Assembly: GCF_024139115.2 (NCBI RefSeq)
Contig: NC_085140.1
Location: 458,786,248 to 458,850,247 of the forward strand
DNA length: 64,000 nucleotides
Origin: Armigeres subalbatus
Lineage: Eukaryota > Arthropoda > Insecta > Diptera > Culicidae
Direction of reading: 5' to 3'
Below, piece by piece: positions 55,395 to 64,000 of the stretch. The first letter of the stretch is position 1. Each line of letters starts with the position of its first letter. The position numbers were made by a program, and so were the translations under genes. The notes below the pieces were generated by a model. That model saw only the letters and a list, made by a program, of their open reading frames with translations. It was not told the origin of the DNA and made no database searches.

Positions 55395-56440
55395 TAAATA
55401 TGGTACCCGCTTCTTGTGGTTCCGAGGGACGCGCGGAACCGAAGATCAATTTACTCAATTGAAAAATGGTACATGCTCTCTGTAGTACAAAGAATAGAAT
55501 GCGTTCACAACATATGCTCTTGGATATCCAAGAAATTCCTGGATTAAGGCATTCCGATCTACACGCGTAACCAAAAACTAATTTGCCCGATTTAAATATG
55601 GTACATGCTATCTGTACTACAAATAATGGAATGCGTTCACAACACATGCTCTTGGATATCCAAGAAATTCCTGGAGTAAGGCCTTGTGATCTACACGAGT
55701 AACCAAAAATGAATTTACTCAATTTAAAAATGGTACATGCTCTCGGTAGTACAAACAATGGAATGCGTTCACAACATATGCTCCTGTTAGAAAAATATAT
55801 TAAGCACTTTTAGTGGAATGTATTCAACCGTCTAAGACGAGTTAAGTACTCTCCATTTAATTCCACCAATTATTTTACGATACGTATTTCGAGTCAAGTA
55901 CGAGACACTGAAGACGACCACACAGTTGTGGTCGAAATACGTATCTGCAAAGATATCGAAAATAATTGGTGGAATTAAATGGAGAGTACTTAACTCGCCT
56001 TAGACGGTTTATATGCTCTTGTTTATCCAAGAGATTCCTGGAGTAAGGCCTTCTGATCTACACGCGTAACCAAAGAACAATTTAGTCCAATTGAAAAATG
56101 GTGCATGCTCTCTGTGGTACAAAGAATGGAATGCGTTCACAACATATGCTCTTGGTTATACAAGAAAATCCTGGAGTAAGGCCTTCCGATCTACACGCGT
56201 AACCAAAGAACAATTTAATCAATTGAAAAATGGTGCATGCTCTCTGTGGTACAAAGAATGGAATGCGTTCACAACATATGCTCTTGGTTATTCAAGAAAT
56301 TCCTGGAGTAAGGCCTTCCGATCTACACGCGTAACCAAAGATCAATTTACTCAATTGAAAAATGGTACATGCTCTCTATAGTACAAATAATGGAATGTGT
56401 TCACAACATATGCACTTGGTTATCCAAGAAATTTCTGGAG
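55395..56440 (+). repeat. About 129-bp satellite array, orientation 1
   Basis: Units read GATCTACACGCGTAACCAAA, CAATTTA.TCAATTGAAAAATGG, TACATGCTCTCTGTAGTACA, GAATGCGTTCACAACATATG, CTCTTGG.TATCCAAGAAAT, TCCTGGAGTAAGGCCTTCC. Units begin about every 128-130 bp: three before and three to four after a foldback insertion at 55784-56010. The units at 56091-56345 are the most alike. Frames through the array on either strand are by-products. Confidence 0.9.
55784..56010. mobile_element. Foldback element FB, 227 bp, 8-bp TSD
   Basis: Inserted in a satellite unit; ATATGCTC is duplicated at 55776-55783 and 56011-56018. The arms AACCGTCTAAGACGAGTTAA ... and their complement at the right end enclose TACGTATTTCG, CAAGTACGAGACACTGAAGA. 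The left end has an extra 40-45 nt (CTGTTAGAAAAATATATTAA, GCACTTTTAGTGGAATG) not mirrored on the right, as in the other FB copies. Confidence 0.85.
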
Positions 56441-57739
56441 CAGGGGCGTCTCGTGGACTTTTGCTACACCTGTTCTACCATGCTGATAAAAACAAATTCA
56501 TCAAGCTGAGTGGTTTCGAATGAAAGTTGGGCATTTAATCTATATTACAACCTTTTCTTGTACAACTTAACCAAATATTAGAAGAAAAAAAAAACAATTT
56601 AAATAGAAAAGATTTACAAAACAATAAATGACTTATTTTTCTCTTTTGTTACAAAAATGTTTTAAATTTAGATGCACTTAAAATTTTAGACTCGGAAATC
56701 GTCTAAAATCTAACTTGGTAACAGTTGGGCAATAACTGGATATTGCTCAGAATAGAGATCTTTCATATCGGCTCATTCCACCATTCAGGGTACGCTAATA
56801 TTTAAACTCTCACATATATTGTTGCTATGAAAGAAAAGTTATTAACCATTATTAGTATAATAATTATAGTATATAATTATACAATTATTGTTTGATGCGA
56901 CCCCAGATTGTGAAGACCAATGAGTCACATTTAGAAGCTGAAATGTGTTCCAGTTATTTAATTTTTCAAATTTAGTGAAAACTATACCTTTTTCTCTATG
57001 TTGATTGATTTTGAGTATTCGTAAAAAATCATTTTTAAGTCTCTTTTGAAAACGCAAACATTAATTTAATATTGTTCTTGATGTATTGCATATTCATCAC
57101 GAGAAAAAAGAAAAACAAACTGTTTCTAATCATCGGCGCGAAAGCGTGCGCGGTGCACCTTTCGGCAAAGCACAGCCCGACACTACGATCGAGTCTAACT
57201 GAAGGTGCGTCGCGTCGTTGATTGTTCTCGCAGCGCGTCGAACGGGTTTGACTCCTGCGCGTATAGCAGAACTTGCATCTAAACGTGCTTGCTTCGCATG
57301 CGAAAGACGATGATGTGAGAAAACGGAGAAAGCTGGCAACGCTCACGCTGGTTCTCTGCGCGCGGGGAACGAGTGAGCATACCAAGGAGGAAATTATTTC
57401 AAATCATTTTTCATGGCGCAAAACTTTAAATTTGACTTCTGGCAGCGCTGCTGTTGGTTCTTCATTATAGATCGCACGACTGGCAAAAGCTTTCTATGTG
57501 ATGGGGTGTGGTTTTTCAGAGAAACACACATTTAGCTGCAATTTGACTGTACGCCAAGCATGTGGCGTTAACTTGATCTGCCTACGAAATATTTTGTTTC
57601 TTTAGATGTTTTGATGTTAAAATCATTGTAAATTATTTATATATTATAATTAATTGCCAAGACATTAATTTCTTACTTCTGACCTAAAAATGGTTACCTG
57701 TTCCATGAACAGGTAGAACGTATGGACGAGTCGCCCCTG
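56441..57739. mobile_element. Non-autonomous hAT-type element, 1299 bp, 8-bp TSD
   Basis: The left end CAGGGGCGTCTCGTGGA and right end, in reverse complement, CAGGGGCGACTCGTCCA share 8 bases, then CTCGT. A second block, CACCTGTTC versus CTACCTGTTC, lies just inside. A perfect TTCTGGAG duplication (56433-56440 and 57740-57747) restores one satellite unit when the element is removed. A GC-rich island at 57130-57400 holds overlapping frames on both strands (116 codons minus, 65 plus) with no transposase motif. The 8-bp duplication and CAGGG termini are typical of hAT. Confidence 0.85.
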
Positions 57740-58870
57740 TTCTGGAGTAAGGCCTCCGATCTACACGCGCAACCAAAGATCAATTTACTTTACAATTACG
57801 CTACAATGGGCGTATTACATATTCAAAACAGGCCTGTAGATCATTAGTTACGCGTGTAGATCTGAAGGCCCTAATTTCAGGGGTTTCTTGGATAACCGCG
57901 AACATCTTATTTACGCATATTCTATCATATGTGCTACAATGGGCATATTACATATTCAAAAAAAAAAGCCTGCAGATCATTGGCTACGCATGTAGATCAG
58001 AAGGCCCTAATTTCAGGAGTTTCATGGATAACCGCGAACATTTTTCATACGCACATTCGATAATATAACTGGCCTGTAGATTATTTGTTTCATGTGTAGA
58101 TCTGGAGGCCTTCATTTCAGGGGTTTCTTGGATAACCGCGAACATCTTTCCTACGCATTCTCTATCATATGTACCACAATAGGCATATTATATATTCAAA
58201 ACAGGCCTGTAGATTATTTGTTACGCGTGTAGATCTGGAGGCCTTCACTTCAGGTTCTTCTTGGATAACCGTGAACATCTTCCATACGCATATTCGATCA
58301 TATGAACCACAATGGGCATATTACATATTCAAAACAGGCCTGTACATCATAGGTTACGCGTTTAGATCTGGAGGCCTTAACTTCTTGGATTTCGTGGATA
58401 ACCGCGAACATCTTCCATACGCATTTTCGATCATATGTACCAAAATGGGCATATTACATATTCAAAACAGGCCTGTAGATCATTGGTTACGCGTGTAGAT
58501 CTGGAGGCCTTTACTCCAGGGGTTTCTTTGATAACCGCGAACTTCTTCCCTACGCATGTTCTATCAAATGTACCACAATGAGCATATTACATATTCAAAA
58601 CAGGCCTGTAGAACATTGGTTACGCGTGTAGATCTAAAGGGCTTTACTTCAGGGGTTTCTTGGATAACCGCGAACATCTTCCATACGCATATTCGATCAT
58701 ATGTACCACAATAGGCATATTACATATTCAAAACAGGCCTGTAGATCATTGATTACGCGTGTAGATCTGGAGGCCTTCACTTCAGAGATTTCTTGGAAAA
58801 CTAAAAACATGGTCCATTCACATATTCTATTCTGTTTTTCACAATGGATACAAAACATATTCAGAACAGG
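57740..58870 (-). repeat. About 127-bp satellite array, orientation 2
   Basis: After the residual unit at 57740-57790, about eight units follow: CATATTACATATTCAAAACA, GGCCTGTAGATCATTGGTTA, CGCGTGTAGATCTGGAGGCC, TTCACTTCAGGGGTTTCTTG, GATAACCGCGAACATCTTCC, ATACGCATATTCGATCATAT, GTACCACAATGGG. The part TTACGCGTGTAGATC(T/G)GGAGGCCTT is the reverse complement of the AAGGCCTTCCGATCTACACG, CGTAA block of 55395-56440, so the two arrays are related and face opposite ways. Confidence 0.88.
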
Positions 58871-60521
58871 CGAATATTAAATAAATTTATGTCATTTTGT
58901 TTTAACACGGTGCATATGCACCGCATAAAAAACTAGTTTGGTGTACTTGTTGAAATCGCACACCAATACCAACAGATTCATTTGACAGCAATTTACCGAA
59001 TATTGGTTTGGACTAATGAAAATTATCATGGACGTGAACAGATTTTCGTAAGACAAATTTTTTAAAAAAAATGAAGGGTGTTTTTGATTACCGATTCCTA
59101 ATAAACCATTATTTGTTCATTGCACTAATAGTACGCAATGGAAAGTAGGAACTCTTAAATACATGTTACATATAAATTGATTAGAGTCAGTAGTTAGGTT
59201 ATCGTTTAAATTGGATTTGAAAACTATGCAGTACATACTACGACGGGAATTAGCTTCACTTCTCAACATTTTTCTCCGGCATTTTCTTATTATTATTTTT
59301 AAACAGTGGAAAATTCCGTAGATAACTTTTTTTCGGCTGGTTTTATTTTCAGATTGTTGAGAAAATTTGCTTCCTTTTTCACCAGAAAACTATGTTCCTC
59401 AGTTTAGTACAAATTAGTACCTTTTCATACACTAGTCAATAATACTTTATATTTTTACCAGTGAAGCTAAATTACCCGGTATGAAATCGATGAACATTCT
59501 GCCGATTCTCTGTTTTGTTACGATATACTAATCGCTCGACATACTTATTTTTGCGAGCGAATTGTCATAAAACTGACCAGAGTTTGACCCAAAGGCGAGT
59601 AAAAATCACTGGCAAAATAAGACGAAAGCAAATCTAGATCACTGTTCAAAGAGTTTGAAAAAATATATTTATGTTAAACATTAGATGGCGTGCGTGACAA
59701 CAACCATTATTACACCATTCTTCTGAGCATCGCGTTCTCAGCACCCTCACTCAAACCACGAGGGATTGCACATTCTTCGAACAGGACGATATACCGACTT
59801 CAGTTAGGAGCTACTTGCCTACATCCATCTAATTTTCCTAAATTCTCCGGCAAAAGAAACAAACGCTAGCTAGAATTCTTCCACATCGTCAACAATAATA
59901 CATAGCACCTTTGCTGATTGTTCGACTTTCCGGCAGCCGCATATCTTGAGCAGACCACTAATTAAAGCTGATCTACTTTCTGCCCCCGAAATGTTACTCT
60001 GAAACGTGTAGAACACGAGCCGCACAGGAAAACGGTGTCACCGTGCTAAATTGGACCGTCTCCCTCCTAAAAGATATTGCCCCCCAATCGATGCGGGCCA
60101 ATCTCGACCAGCTGGGGCGCCCAAGGAGGACGCAAGCTTTTACTACATTTCGGTTTACTCAATCGACAGTCTTTAATTTGCTGTTCGAAGTGCTACACGT
60201 ATCGTCTCCGCCGGTAATAGCCGACAACACATAAAACAGAAGTAGATACCTACTCATAGTCTACTATCAGCCTTTTGTAGCGTGTGTTTACCTTCGCGAA
60301 TCGTCGCAACGGAAGCGCCTTGAACTACGAAGCAACCGCCGCCGATGGTAAAATCTAAACTGGCATAATGTCTGTGGGAAAAGTTTTTCCGTGGTTATTG
60401 TCTCGGTGAAAACGCAAGCGGCCGGTGTTAAGTTAGTGCGTGATTTCACAGCTCATATAACAGAGTTGAGTGAGTTCCGCCCATTAATTGATTGCCAGGA
60501 TAAGTGGAAAACACATCTAAG
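58871..60521. other. Region upstream of the TOGARAM gene
   Basis: AT-rich to about 59700, then more GC-rich (59980-60480), as expected for a promoter and 5' UTR, but no TATA box, initiator or transcription start could be fixed. The 63-codon frame at 60043-60234 has no recognised domain. Confidence 0.4.
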
Positions 60522-60577
60522 ATGAGAAATGTGAGCGAAATTAATGGTTTCCTGTCGCGTGTGGAGAACCGCGACAG
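60522..60577 (+). CDS. TOGARAM1: Probable first coding exon of the TOGARAM-type gene
   Basis: ATG at 60522 opens MRNVSEINGFLSRVENRD, which fits the first helix of a TOG domain running into the D-W-R-I-R of the next exon. The natural donor is GACAG/GTTTTA after 60577, in phase 2, whereas the next exon starts in phase 0, so the joined frame is off. One missing G at the acceptor would cure this. A phase-0 alternative is AAT/GTGAGC after 60530, which leaves only MRN. Confidence 0.45.
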
Positions 60578-60705
60578 GTTTTATATCAGGCTTGCATAGT
60601 GAAAATTTATGTCAATCTCATGTTTATGCATGTGCTCTGCTTCAGTCACATATGAAAGCGTTATGTAATGATAACATTGTCCACACTGTTGAACCTCCGT
60701 TACAG

Positions 60706-61053
60706 GACTGGCGAATACGATCTCAAGGATTTAGTGCCATCGAGGAATCACTCAAGTCGTCCGATAATCTGTCCAAAGTTCAGCCTTACTTGGAGTCGCT
60801 ACTGCGCACTTTGCTCGCTTCGGAACGCAATCAGGATATCATCGACGATAAGGTGCGAATGTTAGTCAATCTGATATCACGTCTTCCGTTGGAGAACCTG
60901 GAGGACCGGGTGGGGCAAATTATGACCGGTCTGTGTCGACAGGGTGGTCCAGGAAGCAACAATGTGGCGAAGGCCCTTATGCAACGACTGCCAACGGCCG
61001 CCATTGTGCAGCGGCTGCTATCCGATGAATTCCTACATGCCAAAAGCTCAAAA
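60706..61053 (+). CDS. TOGARAM1: TOGARAM/crescerin-type TOG-domain protein, TOG1 exon
   Basis: 116 codons, phase 0 at both ends (CCGTTACAG acceptor, AAA/GTGAGT donor). It encodes the first HEAT repeats of a TOG domain: DWRIRSQGFSAIEESL, VQPYLESLLRTLLASE, DDKVRMLVNLISRLPLENLE, VGQIMTGLCRQGGPGSNNVA, LMQRLPTAAIVQRLLSDEFL. Conserved inter-helix residues (DWR and DDKV) are in place. TOGARAM proteins bind tubulin through TOG arrays and act at ciliary microtubules. The family call rests mainly on the next two exons, which match the TOG1 end and following linker of animal TOGARAM1 as I know it. Upstream in-frame sequence from 60544 has no TOG character and is treated as intron. Confidence 0.8.
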
Positions 61054-61263
61054 GTGAGTAACAGTTGATATTGTGTAATTATGCTTGTCGTTTATATTAA
61101 AACTTTGAAGGTTCTGAAGATTAAAGTAGATTTCAATATTTTTTTTTATTTCGTGGAATAATTCTTTGAATGGTTGAAGAGTGTTTTGAAAAAAAAAATC
61201 CATTATACTATTAGATGTTGGCCGCTTTATAATTGACATAAAATTTATTTAATGTTTTTTTAG

Positions 61264-61392
61264 TTTCGTGAAAATGCCTTGCAAATGGTACTATTTGCAT
61301 TGATGACATTTCCCAGCACGTACTTTGACATCAAGACGCTTATCTCGAGGGCCACTGAGGCTGCCGTGGACCGGAAAAAACGAGTTCGACAT
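61264..61392 (+). CDS. TOGARAM1: TOGARAM/crescerin-type protein, TOG1 exon
   Basis: 43 codons, phase 0 at both ends, acceptor TTTTTTTAG and donor CAT/GTAAGA. FRENALQMVLFALMTFPSTY, FDIKTLISRA and VDRKKRVRH form one HEAT repeat. The RREEAL-VxxALLTFPSxxFDL...LVDxKRRVRHAAL pattern is a hallmark of TOGARAM1 TOG1. The basic KKRVRH loop is a likely tubulin-facing element. Confidence 0.82.
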
Positions 61393-61465
61393 GTAAGAGA
61401 CTATCTGAGAATCAACATTTTTGTTGGTCACCATTATTACAATGTCCAATATATAACGTTTACAG

Positions 61466-61803
61466 GGAGCGCTCGATGTGCTAGCAGTATTAGGACAAAT
61501 CAGCTCGCCTAAACTAGTCTTAGACGTGGTATGCTCATCGGTCGCTCAGCGTCCCGACGGAAATCATCTGATAGCGGCCGTCAAAGCCCGCCTTGCCCGA
61601 AAGCAGCTTCCATTCATCGGTCCGGATGGCAGCGTAGAATATGCACTAAAGGTTCCCTCGTGCCGAACCAGTTCCGTCATCATGTTCGGTGCCGATGTTG
61701 ACTGGATCGAAGCCGGCAGTGGTTCGGCATCCCCAACATCGACCCGATCGAAAAAATACCCAAGCTTCCAGGTCGATGGCGGGTCTTTCGAGGAGCATAA
61801 AAG
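61466..61803 (+). CDS. TOGARAM1: TOGARAM/crescerin-type protein, end of TOG1 and linker
   Basis: GALDVLAVLGQISSPKLVLD completes TOG1. VKARLARKQLPFIGPDGSVE and YALKVPS follow, then GADVDWIEAGSG and a Ser/Thr-rich linker. The ARLARKxLPxxxxxGxVEYAxxxPS...GADxDWxxAG series is the post-TOG1 signature of TOGARAM1. The exon starts in phase 0 (TTTACAG) and ends in phase 2 at AG/GTAGGG. Confidence 0.82.
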
Positions 61804-61870
61804 GTAGGGAACAGTTATTCATCGCAATCAATCATAATAACACTAAAACGCTCCCATTACCAATACACAG

Positions 61871-61970
61871 GAAACCAAGCTTCCAAGTTTTTGACGAAGT
61901 AAAGCAACCGATAGAATCAAACAAAGCGATAAGCTCCGGGTGGACTTCGAAAATCCCTGTGTGTCACACG
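61871..61970 (+). CDS. TOGARAM1: TOGARAM/crescerin-type protein, linker exon
   Basis: The acceptor ACACAG ends at 61870; the first base completes an Arg codon with the previous exon. It reads KPSFQVFDEVKQPIESNKAI, SSGWTSKIPVCHT and ends in phase 0 at ACG/GTAAGA. The peptide PSFQV, and the DNA CCAAGCTTCCA, also occur near the end of the preceding exon, a possible small internal duplication. This is disordered linker; the remaining TOG domains must lie beyond the window or past a long intron. Confidence 0.72.
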
Positions 61971-62640
61971 GTAAGAAACTAATTAGCGCAGGCAGGATAT
62001 ACATAGCTATCCAATTTTCTTTCTTCTACTACTGCCATGATACTAGCAGCTTGTAAGTCGTAAGACGATATAAAACTATCAGACGCATTCTTTATTTCTC
62101 TTTCTTACTACGGAAGCACCATCTTACTGGGATTACCGCCTCACAGCTTTTAGTTTTTATTGATCACTTCCATAGTTATTAACCCATCATTTCTAGTTTA
62201 GTAATCCTGCGTCTCTACTAGCGAGAATGTCTGACGTCTTAAATTATGATTTTTATATGCTCATAATTGATCGTTACTTCACAATTAGTTCAGAGCTTAA
62301 TGCTAGTGTTCTTCAAAAATTTCCTGAGAAAACTTGTTTTCAGGATAAATTTCTTTATATATTTGTTAGTTAAATTCAACGTAAATTTCTTAAAAAGTTC
62401 CTTCAGAAATATCGCTGGGTATTTCTTCGGTCATCCTCTTGATTTACTCCTGTCGTTTAAAACATCATTTGACAATTCCTAGGAGAATTACTCGGATAAT
62501 TCCTTTGTAAATACGGCTTTGTTTGCTTTCTTTGAAAATCCACTGATAATTCTCTTCTCATAATGTGTCTGGGAATTAATCGGAAAATCATTTACAGAAC
62601 TCCTTCATGAAATATTTTATGGACTTAATTACTTACTTTT
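61971..62640. other. Intron of the TOGARAM gene with a decayed SINE piece
   Basis: 62095-62200 (ATTACCGCCTCACAGCTTTTAG, CACTTCCATAGTTATTAAC) is a worn 3' part of the SINE seen at 15016-15308, in the same orientation. 62310-62480 has a few AAATTTCTT words. No exon was found. Confidence 0.5.
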
Positions 62641-63005
62641 GGGTCCGGTCGATTTCAGAAGATTTCTTTATTGAGGCCACGCCGCCAAGAGCCTCCGGGT
62701 CTGCCTCTGCTGCGATGTCCCGCTGGGTTGGTTTCTGTCTAATGCTTGTTTACAGATTCCGCCCCTACGTAAGATGTGGCCGACCCAGCCCCACCCCCGA
62801 TCCCAAAGTTCTGTTACTATCGGTGACGGTTACCTCTGGTGACGACGACGATGGGGCTTGTTGTTTGAGATCCAGTTGTGGAACCATCAGACACGAATTA
62901 TGTACCACAAGCACCTGTTGATGAATACCTGCAGCTGTTGTGTAATCTCCACTGATACACACCATGTTTCGCTAGCGTATAACAGCACAGATTTCACGTT
63001 AATTC
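62640..63005 (-). mobile_element. RTE-like non-LTR retrotransposon 3' fragment
   Basis: The minus strand reads TKIRINVKSVLLYASETWCV, SVE, LQVFINRCLWYIIRVWWFHN, HRRRHQRPIATEIRERKWRW, VGHILRRG and QALDWNPAGHRSRGRPGGSW, then RRGLNKEI at 62690. It is the C-terminal domain of the family at 1565-3400 and 52480-54060, with several frameshifts. Its 5' side is cut at about 63005 by the next element. Confidence 0.8.
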
Positions 63006-64000
63006 GGATTTTGGTGCGTTCACTTATTTATTTATTATCAGACTAAGGCCGGAGTGGCCTGTGCTGCACATAAAAGTCTTCTCCATTCAGCTCGGTCCAT
63101 GGCTGCACTTCGCCAACCACGCAGTCTACGGAGGGTCCGCAAATCGTCCTCCATCTGATCGATCCACCTTGCCCGCTGTGCACCTCGCCTTCTTGTTCCC
63201 GTCGGATCGTTGTCGCCATTTTCACCGCATTACTATCAGACATTCTGGCTACGTGCCCGGTCCACCGCAGTCTTCAAATTTTCGCGGTGTGAACGATGGA
63301 TGGTTCTCCCAACAGCTGATGCAACTCGTGGTTCATTCGCCTCCTCCACGTACCGTCCGCCATCTGCACCCCACCATAGATGGTACGCAACACTTTCCTT
63401 TCAAAAACTCCCAGTGCGCGTTGGTCCTCCACGAGCATCGTCCAGGTCTCGTGTCCGTAGAGAACTACCGGTCTTATAAGCGTTTTGTAGATAGTCAGTT
63501 TGGTACGGCGGCGAACTCTATTCGATCGGAGCGTCTAACGGAGTCCAAAGAACGTACGATTTCCAGACACTATGCGCCTCCGAATTTCTCTGCTGGTATC
63601 GTTATCGGCGGTCACCAGTGAGCCCAAGTACACGAATTCTTCAATCACCTCGATTTCGTCACCACCGATAGAAACTCGTGGTGGGTGGCTTACATTGACC
63701 TCTCTTGAGCCTCTTCCTATCATGTACTTCGTCTTCGACGTATTGATGACTAGTCCAATCCGTTTAGCTTCGCTTTTCAGTCTGATGTAGGCTCCCTCCA
63801 TCCTCTCAAAGTTACGTGTCATGATATCAATGTCGTCGGCGAAACCAAATAACTGGACGGACTTCGTGAAAATCGTATCACTCGTGTCAATCCCTGCGCT
63901 TCGTATTACTCCCTCCAAAGCGATGTTGAATAGCAGACACGAAAGACCATCACCTTGCCGTAACCCTCTACGCGTTTCGAAGGGACTCGAGAATGCCCCT
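63006..64000 (-). mobile_element. Non-LTR retrotransposon RT and 3' end, continuing beyond the window
   Basis: The minus strand from 64000 reads RRGLRQGDGLSCLLFNIALE, GVIRSAGID, then VQLFGFADDIDIMTRN with the FADD catalytic box at about 63840, LVINTSKTKYMIGRGSREVN, and EFVYLGSLVTADNDTSREIR. Then come the thumb/C-terminal part KLTIYKTLIRPVVLYGHETW, ERKVLRTIYGGVQMADGTWR, RLRWTGHVARMSDSN and VQPWTELNGEDFYVQHRPLR. A TGA near 63270 breaks the frame. The 3' end is a (TAAA)n-like run at 63015-63030. Only the RT palm onward is in view. It differs in sequence from the 62640 family. Confidence 0.85.

Noticed and set aside
55294..56381. Open frames in the 129-bp satellite (154 codons minus; 96 codons plus) with repeating peptides
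   Set aside because: The periodic peptide comes from the satellite period of about 43 codons; no start or domain supports a protein.
57035..57385. 116-codon minus frame as hAT transposase
   Set aside because: It has no RNase-H-like or dimerisation motif; it is probably a by-product of the GC-rich core.
55395..58870. CRISPR-like regular repeats
   Set aside because: Units are about 127-130 bp with no unique spacers, in a eukaryotic genome.

Overview
The window looks like a repeat-dense stretch of a mosquito genome, most likely an aedine (Aedes-type) mosquito. It has spliced animal genes with GT-AG introns, a Fat-type cadherin and a TOGARAM/crescerin TOG-domain gene, set in AT-rich DNA filled with Jockey-like and RTE-like non-LTR retrotransposons, hAT and mariner relics, tRNA-derived SINEs, MITEs and satellite arrays. 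The species call is inferred from this repeat complement and from conserved protein blocks; no search could be run.

Layout. 0-8 kb: three exons of a giant Fat-family protocadherin on + (5416-5603, 5733-6149, 7531-8044), preceded by a decayed RTE-like element on - (1565-3400) that carries a TTAA-flanked MITE. 8-21 kb: intron-like DNA with a half foldback element, an inverted-repeat-bounded polypyrimidine tract, a decayed reverse transcriptase, a mariner (ITmD37E-like) transposase relic, a 1.85-kb TIR element interrupted by a tRNA-SINE, and nested TIR elements. 21.2-24.05 kb: an LTR-bounded non-autonomous element with CTAGC target duplications and an interior made of AATCC-type satellite. 25-34 kb: a repeat family shared in inverted orientation with 50.8-52.5 kb, a 23-bp hairpin satellite, a perfect 33-bp foldback, a second SINE and an inverted pair of about 138-bp satellite arrays.

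34.5-51.1 kb: a truncated Jockey element (gag-like ORF1, endonuclease, part of the RT), then a segment (37985-42373) that repeats 45747-51122 with very many small deletions, then a second deletion-rich Jockey 5' fragment, then a 2.4-kb unique stretch with a candidate host exon. The clean copy of the repeated segment holds an hAT transposon with a perfect 8-bp target duplication. The error pattern suggests that part of 34-43 kb is unpolished or misassembled sequence. 52.5-54 kb: another RTE-like relic on +. 55.4-58.9 kb: satellite arrays in opposite orientations, interrupted by a foldback element and a 1.3-kb hAT-type element, both with 8-bp target duplications.

60.5-62 kb: first exons of a TOGARAM-type (crescerin) gene on +, encoding TOG1 and the linker after it. 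62.6-64 kb: two non-LTR retrotransposon 3' ends on -, the second running off the window edge.

The two host genes are probably unrelated in function: Fat acts in planar polarity and Hippo growth control, TOGARAM at ciliary microtubules. The Fat reading frame is left open at 8044 and no later cadherin exon appears, so the TOGARAM gene is either nested in a very large Fat intron or joined to it by misassembly. I found no convincing new multi-gene system. The most unusual items are the satellite-filled LTR element, the deletion-rich duplicate, the inverted satellite arrays and the microsatellite boxed by inverted repeats.
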